In this document: in pieces, positions 59,292-64,000 of the stretch | Layout of the letters: every line of letters begins with the position of its first letter | How positions within the stretch are numbered: position 1 is the first letter of the stretch | Assembly (NCBI RefSeq): GCF_018918025.1 | Contig: NZ_JAHLPT010000005.1 | Span: forward strand, 62,001-126,000 | Origin: Oscillibacter sp. MSJ-31 | GTDB lineage: Bacteria > Bacillota > Clostridia > Oscillospirales > Oscillospiraceae | DNA: 64,000 nucleotides | Reading direction: 5' to 3' | Program-made: the position numbers and the translations under genes | The notes under the pieces: generated by a model | The model's input: only the letters and a program-made list of their open reading frames with translations | Databases searched by the model: none | What the model was told of the DNA's origin: nothing

Positions 59292-60683
59292 GTGAGCTTT
59301 TCGACCTTACCGTTTCTCTTTTATTTTCTGCCCGCCTTTCTGGCGGTATACTATATTGTCCCCGCCCGCTTCCGCAACGCTGTGCTCGCACTGGGGAGCC
59401 TGCTCTTCTATTGGCTCGGCGCGGGTACGGGCGCTCTTCTCGTGCTGGTCGCGCTCATTCTCGTCAACTTTGCCGCGGGGCGGCTGATCGAGGACGCGCA
59501 CGGCGATGAGCGGCGCGCCTGGCTCATCCTCGCGCTCGCGTGCGATGTGGGCAGTCTCTTTTATTTCAAGTACATGGGTTGGTTTCTGGAAAATCTGGGC
59601 AGACTGACGAATACCGACTTTTCCTTTTTCCGCGTCGCCCTGCCGCTCGGCGTGAGCTTCTATGTATTTCAGAGCATCGCCTACGTCGCGGACGTCTACC
59701 GCGGCGACGCCGAGGCCGAGCGCAGTCTTTTGGACTATACCGCCTTTCAGGCGATGTTCCCCCAGCTCGTCATGGGCCCCATCCTGCGCCTGCGCGATGT
59801 GAGCGCGGAGCTGCACATGAAGCGTCCCTTCTCCCGCGCGGCGGTCGAGAGCGGCTTTTCGCTTTTTGTGGTCGGGCTTGGCTGCAAGGTCGTTCTGGCC
59901 GACCAGCTCGCCTCGCTGTGGACGGCGCTCGAACGCATCGGCTTCGCCTATCTCTCCGCGCCGCTGGCGTGGTTCGGCGCGGTGGGCTACAGCCTGCAGC
60001 TTTACTACGACTTCGCGGGCTACTCGCTCATGGCGATGGGGCTTGCCCGTATGCTCGGCTTTGTGATCCCGCGCAACTTCGACCTGCCCTACTGCTCACG
60101 CTCCATCTCCGAATTCTGGCGGCGCTGGCACATCACGCTCGGCATCTGGTTCCGCGACTACCTCTATATCCCGCTCGGCGGCAGCCGGAACGGCAAGCGT
60201 CGGCTTCTTCTGAGCCTGTTCGTTGTATGGACGCTCACGGGTCTTTGGCACGGCGCGGCGTGGAATTTCGTTCTGTGGGGCCTTGTGCTCTTTGTGTTCA
60301 TCGCGCTGGAAAAGTTCTGCATCGGCGGCTTTTTAGAGCGTCACCGCTTCCTCTCGCGTCTCTATTTTCTCTTTCTTATTCCGCAGACGTGGGTGGTGTT
60401 CCGCATCTCTGATCTCGGCGAGCTGGGGGACTACTTCTCCCGTCTCTATCCCTTCCTCAGCAGCGGCGAGAGCGTGTTTGCCGGCGATCTCCTGCGCCAG
60501 CTGGAAAGCTACTGGTGGCTCTTTGCTCTCGGCATTCTCCTCGCCACGCCGTGGCCGCGCCGCTTCTATGAAAAATACCGCGCGACGCCGCTCGTCTGGC
60601 TGCCGCTGTTCACGGTGTTCTGGCTGTGTCTCTATCTCATCGCGACCGGCACGGGCAACCCGTTCCTCTACGCCCGCTTCTGA
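59292..60683 (+). CDS. MBOAT-family O-acyltransferase (AlgI/DltB type)
   Basis: A 463-residue membrane protein with 10-12 helices. YVFQSIAYVADVYRGDAEAE and YTAFQAMFPQLVMGPILRL are early. YSLQLYYDFAGYSLMAMGLARMLGF contains the Y-D-F-A-G-Y, and SEFWRRWHITLGIWFRDYLYIPLGG and LWHGAAWNFVLWG carry the catalytic W-H-G-A His. These are the AlgI/PatA/DltB O-acyltransferase signatures. It should move an acetyl or other acyl group across the membrane to a surface polymer. I start at GTG 59292 (TAGGAG upstream). It is followed 23 bp on by an SGNH-fold gene, the usual acyl-transfer partner. Confidence 0.92.
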   Translation: MSFSTLPFLFYFLPAFLAVYYIVPARFRNAVLALGSLLFYWLGAGTGALLVLVALILVNFAAGRLIEDAHGDERRAWLILALACDVGSLFYFKYMGWFLENLGRLTNTDFSFFRVALPLGVSFYVFQSIAYVADVYRGDAEAERSLLDYTAFQAMFPQLVMGPILRLRDVSAELHMKRPFSRAAVESGFSLFVVGLGCKVVLADQLASLWTALERIGFAYLSAPLAWFGAVGYSLQLYYDFAGYSLMAMGLARMLGFVIPRNFDLPYCSRSISEFWRRWHITLGIWFRDYLYIPLGGSRNGKRRLLLSLFVVWTLTGLWHGAAWNFVLWGLVLFVFIALEKFCIGGFLERHRFLSRLYFLFLIPQTWVVFRISDLGELGDYFSRLYPFLSSGESVFAGDLLRQLESYWWLFALGILLATPWPRRFYEKYRATPLVWLPLFTVFWLCLYLIATGTGNPFLYARF

Positions 60684-60706
60684 ATTTTTCTGAAGGAGGT
60701 CTTTCC

Positions 60707-61579
60707 ATGTCCCACTTTTCTCCCCTGCTGTGGCTGTGCGCGGTGAGCGCCGCAGCGCTCAATTCCTTCACCGCGCTCGACCCCACCGGCGCTTATGAGC
60801 AGTATCTCGACGCGCTGGGCGAGAATACGCCCGCCATCGCCGCCTTTTTTAATGCCGCCGAGAGCGGCATCTTCCCGTGGACGATCCCCGGCGTGTCCGA
60901 GCCGATCCCGAGCCCCGTGCCCGATCTCCTGCCCCAGCCGCCCGAGGTGGTCGATCCGGTGATCCCCGACGAGCCGGAGGAGCCGGTCAGCCAATTTACC
61001 ACGGTGGACGCGAGCTATTTTGACGACGCGCTCTTTCTCGGCGACTCGCACACCGACGGCTTCCACGACTACGCGGGGCTGAGCAACGCGACCTACTTCA
61101 CCAAGAACGGTCTGACGGTAAAGGACGCCGTGGAAAAGAGCTTCATCGAGCTGGACGGCAAAAAGGTCACGCTCGCCGAGGCGCTCGGCACGAGGCAGTT
61201 CGGCAAGGTCTATATCCTCCTCGGCATCAATGAGATCGGCGCCTACACCGCCGCGGACTGGGCGGCCCAGTACAAATCGCTGCTCGATCTCGTGCGCGAA
61301 AAGCAGCCCGACGCGGTCATTTTCATCCAGTCCATCTTCCACACCACGCAGAAAAAGTCGGATAGCTCCTACTTCAAAAACGAGGTCATCAACGAGCGCA
61401 ATGCCGCCATCGCGCAGCTGGCGGACGGCAAAACGATCTTCTACCTCGACCTCAATCCGCTCTTCGACGACGAGAACGGCGCGTTGCGCGCCGACTACTC
61501 CGGCGACGGCGTTCATGTCCGCGCGCCCTACTATGTGCAATGGCGCGACGAGCTCTATCGGTTCGGCGTGGTGAAATAA
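60707..61579 (+). CDS. SGNH/GDSL-family hydrolase, partner of the MBOAT
   Basis: A 290-residue protein with an N-terminal hydrophobic segment (LLWLCAVSAAALNSF, about 6-20) acting as signal or anchor. A Pro-rich linker (IPSPVPDLLPQPPEVVDPV) leads to an SGNH domain starting ALFLGDSHTDGF. The oxyanion Gly/Asn lie in LLGINEIGAYT and the catalytic Asp-x-x-His is GDGVHVRAPYY. The catalytic nucleophile in G-D-S-H is Ser. With the MBOAT gene it forms a surface O-acylation pair like AlgI/AlgX or DltB/DltD. AAGGAGGTC precedes ATG 60707. Confidence 0.88.
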   Translation: MSHFSPLLWLCAVSAAALNSFTALDPTGAYEQYLDALGENTPAIAAFFNAAESGIFPWTIPGVSEPIPSPVPDLLPQPPEVVDPVIPDEPEEPVSQFTTVDASYFDDALFLGDSHTDGFHDYAGLSNATYFTKNGLTVKDAVEKSFIELDGKKVTLAEALGTRQFGKVYILLGINEIGAYTAADWAAQYKSLLDLVREKQPDAVIFIQSIFHTTQKKSDSSYFKNEVINERNAAIAQLADGKTIFYLDLNPLFDDENGALRADYSGDGVHVRAPYYVQWRDELYRFGVVK

Positions 61580-61583
61580 CGTA

Positions 61584-61619
61584 AAAGAATCGCTTCCCTG
61601 ATCGGGAAGCGATTCTTTA
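61584..61619. terminator. Strong bidirectional terminator
   Basis: AAAGAATCGCTTCCC pairs with GGGAAGCGATTCTTT around a 4-nt loop, between the convergent SGNH and AGCS genes. Confidence 0.94.
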
Positions 61620-61639
61620 TCTGCTGTTCTCGGGAAAAA

Positions 61640-63043
61640 TTACTCCCAGCGGTCCGCCTCGGGCGTGCCGTTCACATGCTTGACGACCAGTCCCGTCAGG
61701 GCAAAGAGGGCGATGGCGTTGGGGATGACCATGAGGTTATTGAACATATCGCTCAGCTCCCACACGAGGTCGCTGGAGGTCAGCGTGCCGAGGAAGATGA
61801 ACACCAGCGCGATGACGGTGTAGACGACCGTGGACCTCTGACCGAAGAGGTAAGCCATGTTGATCTTGCCGAAGAGGTTCCAGCCGAGGATGGTGGAGAA
61901 AGCGAAGAAGAACAGGCAGACCGCGACGAACATCGCGCCCGCGCCCTCGCCGAAGACGACGCCGAAGGCGGTCTGGGCGAGGTTGGTCTTCTTGAGCACA
62001 TCCTGCGCCGCTGCCGCGCCGCAGCCGTGGAGCGGGCCGCCCTCGGTGTAGAGGGTGGAGATGATGACGAGGGCGTTGAGGGTGAGGACCACGAAGGTGT
62101 CGATGAACACGCCGATCATGGCGACGACGCCCTGCTGGTGGGGATTCTTGACGTTGGCCTGCGCGTGGGCGTGAGGCGTGGAGCCCATACCGGCCTCATT
62201 GGAGAACAGGCCGCGCTTCGCGCCCTGGGAGAGTGCGATCTTCAGCGCCGCGCCGAAGCCGCCGCCGATGATGGCCTGCGGGGCAAAGGCATACCGGAAG
62301 ATCATGCCGAAGGTCGCGGGGATGTACTTGATGCGGGCGATGAGGACGATCAGGCCGCCGGCCAGGAAAACAGCCGCCATAATGGGCACGATCTTCTCGG
62401 TCACGGAGGCGAGGCGCTGCACGCCGCCGAGGAAGATGAAGCCGCAGATGGCGACGAGCACCACGCCGATGATCCACGTCGGCACGTTGAAGGCGTTGGA
62501 GAAGGTCTCGCCGATGGAGTTGGACTGCACCATGCAGCCGAAGAAGCCGAGCGCCAGAATGATGGCGACGGCGAAGAAGCCCGCGAGGAACTTGCCGAAG
62601 CCGCCCTTGAAGGCGGTGGTGATATAGTAAACAGGGCCGCCGAGGACGTTGCCGTCCTTATCCACGGTGCGCGTTTCCTGCGCGAGCGTGGCTTCCGCGT
62701 AGATGGTCGCCATGCCGAGGAAGGCGATGACCCACATCCAGAAGATGGCGCCGGGGCCGCCGGTGAGGATCGCGCCGGACGCGCCGACGATGTTGCCGGT
62801 GCCGACCTGCGCCGCAATGGCGGTGGCGAGCGCCTGGAAGGAACTCATGCCGCTCTCCTGCTTTCCGCCGCGGAGACTGAGGCTGCCGAACACGCTGTTC
62901 CAGCCCTCCTTGAAGTGACGGACCTGCACGAAGCGGGTCTTGATGGAGTACCACAGACCAACGGCGATGAGCAGCGCGACCAGAATGTAGTCGGACAGGT
63001 AGCCGTTGATCTTCTGCACAATGGGGAGAAGTGTTTCAGTCAT
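61640..63043 (-). CDS. AGCS-family Na+:alanine/glycine symporter
   Basis: A 467-residue membrane protein with about 10-11 helices: FQALATAIAAQVGTGNIVGASGAILTGGPGAIFWMWVIAFLGMATIYAEATLAQETR (the G-T-G-N-I-x-G and G-P-G-A signature), GGPVYYITTAF, and KRGLFSNEAGMGSTPHAHAQANVKNPHQQG, all AGCS motifs. The start is MTETLLP (63043), after AGGAGGAAA. It imports small neutral amino acids with Na+. A glycine riboswitch and terminator precede it, so glycine is a likely substrate. Length is normal. Confidence 0.95.
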   Translation of the reverse strand: MTETLLPIVQKINGYLSDYILVALLIAVGLWYSIKTRFVQVRHFKEGWNSVFGSLSLRGGKQESGMSSFQALATAIAAQVGTGNIVGASGAILTGGPGAIFWMWVIAFLGMATIYAEATLAQETRTVDKDGNVLGGPVYYITTAFKGGFGKFLAGFFAVAIILALGFFGCMVQSNSIGETFSNAFNVPTWIIGVVLVAICGFIFLGGVQRLASVTEKIVPIMAAVFLAGGLIVLIARIKYIPATFGMIFRYAFAPQAIIGGGFGAALKIALSQGAKRGLFSNEAGMGSTPHAHAQANVKNPHQQGVVAMIGVFIDTFVVLTLNALVIISTLYTEGGPLHGCGAAAAQDVLKKTNLAQTAFGVVFGEGAGAMFVAVCLFFFAFSTILGWNLFGKINMAYLFGQRSTVVYTVIALVFIFLGTLTSSDLVWELSDMFNNLMVIPNAIALFALTGLVVKHVNGTPEADRWE

Positions 63044-63106
63044 GGGAAATTTCCTCCTAAAAATATTGTGCCCCGCTTTTCTTCCTCCTCTCGCTTTGCA
63101 GACAAA

Positions 63107-63143
63107 GCAAAAAACAGGGCCGCCGAAGAAATCGACAGCCCTG
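63107..63143 (-). terminator. Riboswitch-controlled terminator
   Basis: Read leftward, CAGGGC and GCCCTG pair across a 17-nt loop, followed by TTTTTT. It lies between the glycine aptamer and the AGCS start, so it is the likely expression platform. Confidence 0.8.
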
Positions 63144-63195
63144 ATCCAAATTCCCATCCATGAAAAAACAGCGCAGCAAAGCCGCATAGCGGTTT

Positions 63196-63320
63196 CCTGC
63201 CCTGTCCTCTTTGCCTGAGAGATTCAACCCGCGCGGGGCCTTACACCTTCGGCACTCATTGCTGAGATTTTCCAGAGCCATCTCCACCCCCAGTCTCCCT
63301 GCGGATTCAAGGGGCTTCTA
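63196..63320 (-). ncRNA. Glycine riboswitch
   Basis: Read leftward, the leader has GGAAAATCTCAGCAATGAGT, then GCCGAAGGTGTAAGGCC, GGTTGAATCTCTCAGGCAAA and GAGGACAGGGC. The blocks CCGAAGG...AA and AUCUCUCAGGCAAA-GGACAG are the glycine aptamer consensus. Only one complete aptamer is evident; the upstream part (AGAAGCCCCTTGAATCC... GGGAGACTGGGGG) may be a partner or ghost aptamer. The riboswitch lies upstream of an AGCS transporter, as is usual in Clostridia. Edges are approximate. Confidence 0.88.
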
Positions 63321-63332
63321 CGAACTAAGGAC

Positions 63333-63361
63333 AGGATACCTGTCTTTTCGCCGCTTGTCAA
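63333..63361 (-). promoter_or_regulatory. Promoter of the glycine-riboswitch transcript
   Basis: Read leftward: TTGACA (63356-63361), 17 bp, TATCCT (63333-63338), directly before the riboswitch. Confidence 0.85.
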
Positions 63362-63392
63362 CAGGGATTTTAACGCGCTCTGAACGGAGAGA

Positions 63393-63425
63393 GGAGAAAA
63401 CGGCTGCAAAGCAGCCGTTTTCTTT
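63393..63425. terminator. Intrinsic terminator after the PPC gene
   Basis: AGAAAACGGCTGC pairs with GCAGCCGTTTTCT around a 3-nt loop. It ends the leftward PPC-domain transcript and insulates the riboswitch promoter. Confidence 0.87.
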
Positions 63426-63522
63426 CTCTTTTTCGGGAATTGTTCAAATCCGCCAAATTTTTCTCTTTTTCGCGCCCGGATTTGGCATTGTATTTAAGTT
63501 TTCTATCGAAGATGCAGATCAA

Positions 63523-63927
63523 TTAGAATTGTCTATCAATTTTCCGGATCGCCAGCTCCTCGTAGCCGGTCGCCTCGTCGCGCTCGCGGGTAAAGACGGT
63601 GTCCGGCAGCTCGGCGAGGACGATCTCCGCCGTGGTGTTCACAAGGCAACCGGGGCGCAGATGTCCGCCGAACACACTCAGGTCACGGCGGGCAAAGCTC
63701 GCGTGCAGGTGGCTGCCGTGCTCGCTGACCGTGCCCATGAGCGAGACGATCTCCACATCCTCCGTGCCGCTCTGCACATCGACGCCGCTCGCGTCGCGCA
63801 GCTCCCAGCGGTAGACGCAGCCGACGGCGGAGAGCACAACGCCCGCGGCGATATGATGCGCGTCGGCATAGCGTTGGATGCTATCATACAGATCGTCGCC
63901 GCGATGCAGGCGAAAGCAATGGTACAT
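63523..63927 (-). CDS. PPC/DUF296-domain protein
   Basis: A 134-residue protein that is one PPC (plant and prokaryote conserved, DUF296) domain: FRLHRGDDLYDSIQRYADAHHIAAGVVLSAVGCVYRWELRD, VSLMGTVSEHGSHLHASFARRDLSVFGGHLRPGCLVNTTAEIVLAELPDTVFTRERDEATGYEELAI. The H-x-H-A and G-G-H motifs can bind a metal. Stand-alone PPC proteins form trimers and are called DNA-binding by homology to plant AT-hook proteins, but they lack the AT-hook. ATG 63927 has AAAGGAGAAGC upstream. Confidence 0.9.
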   Translation of the reverse strand: MYHCFRLHRGDDLYDSIQRYADAHHIAAGVVLSAVGCVYRWELRDASGVDVQSGTEDVEIVSLMGTVSEHGSHLHASFARRDLSVFGGHLRPGCLVNTTAEIVLAELPDTVFTRERDEATGYEELAIRKIDRQF

Positions 63928-63939
63928 GGCGCTTCTCCT

Positions 63940-64000
63940 TTACACCACCTGAAAGAGGTAGAATTTGAGGTAGTCCGTCTCCGGCACGTTCCAGAGGATC
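63940..64000 (-). CDS. C-terminal end of an unknown protein (partial)
   Basis: Twenty codons of a leftward gene end at TAA 63940-63942; the last residues read I-L-W-N-V-P-E-T-D-Y-L-K-F-Y-L-F-Q-V-V. The stop lies 12 bp from the next ATG, so the two genes are in one operon. The rest is beyond the right edge and no family can be assigned. Confidence 0.55.
   Translation of the reverse strand, partial: ILWNVPETDYLKFYLFQVV

Overview
The window is high-GC DNA from a Gram-positive, Clostridia-type host, most likely an Oscillospirales gut bacterium. The signs are the minimal two-gene SUF system, a DUF1538/PII pair, Asp23 beside a DAK2/FakA-like protein, a glgB-C-D-A-P glycogen operon, a YlmH S4 protein, DUF896, an M-box and a glycine riboswitch, strong AGGAGG ribosome sites and frequent GTG/TTG starts. 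I see no rRNA or tRNA gene. The species cannot be named from this sequence.

Left end (1-2.1 kb): the start of a possible uracil-DNA glycosylase, a four-helix membrane protein, an alpha/beta hydrolase and the 5' part of glpK.

Insert (2.14-18.28 kb): a 16.1-kb element splits glpK between codons 113 and 114. A 15-bp direct repeat (2124-2138 and 18267-18281) marks the junctions, and removing the insert with one repeat copy restores a 502-codon glpK in frame. A 10-bp motif lies in inverted orientation exactly 19 bp inside each repeat copy. The insert carries an IS30-family transposase gene with an amber codon, an XRE repressor divergent from a zinc-ribbon protein across a two-operator promoter, and one long leftward gene train. 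That train holds a small HTH protein, a SleB-type cell-wall hydrolase, a 36-aa membrane peptide, an HNH protein, a PcfK/AcrIIA9-family protein, a PcfJ protein, a DUF3102 coiled-coil protein and a 1984-aa polyvalent protein. I found no integrase, terminase, portal, capsid or tail gene. It is either a defective prophage or a satellite that depends on recombination and packaging in trans.

Right of the insert (18.3-33.5 kb): the rest of glpK, a coiled-coil protein, SufB/SufC, a ferritin-like protein, FakA/Asp23, DUF1538 with a double-PII protein, an arsR(sdpR)-sdpI-yhfC set with two palindromic operators, aroQ, a gamma-carbonic anhydrase, an M29 aminopeptidase and mgtE behind an M-box riboswitch and terminator.

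34-45.8 kb: YihY, TrkA and a frameshifted TrkH (K+ uptake), a BlaI/BlaR1-type pair whose BlaR1 carries a large non-penicillin-binding C-terminal domain, an NSS transporter, a peptide-binding lipoprotein and a DEAD-box helicase. 45.8-55 kb: the glycogen operon (glgB, C, D, A, P), which joins ADP-glucose synthesis, polymerisation, branching and phosphorolysis in one transcript, then DUF896 and YlmH. 55.1-55.5 kb is a hairpin-dense non-coding block. 55.5-64 kb: a zinc-ribbon/Big2 surface protein, a uridine kinase with an in-frame internal deletion, a split ChrA pair, BirA, an MBOAT/SGNH acyltransferase pair, an AGCS symporter behind a glycine riboswitch and a PPC-domain protein.

Three host or insert genes carry apparent lesions (IS30 amber codon, trkH +1 frameshift, udk deletion). 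Each needs a read-level check before it is treated as biological.
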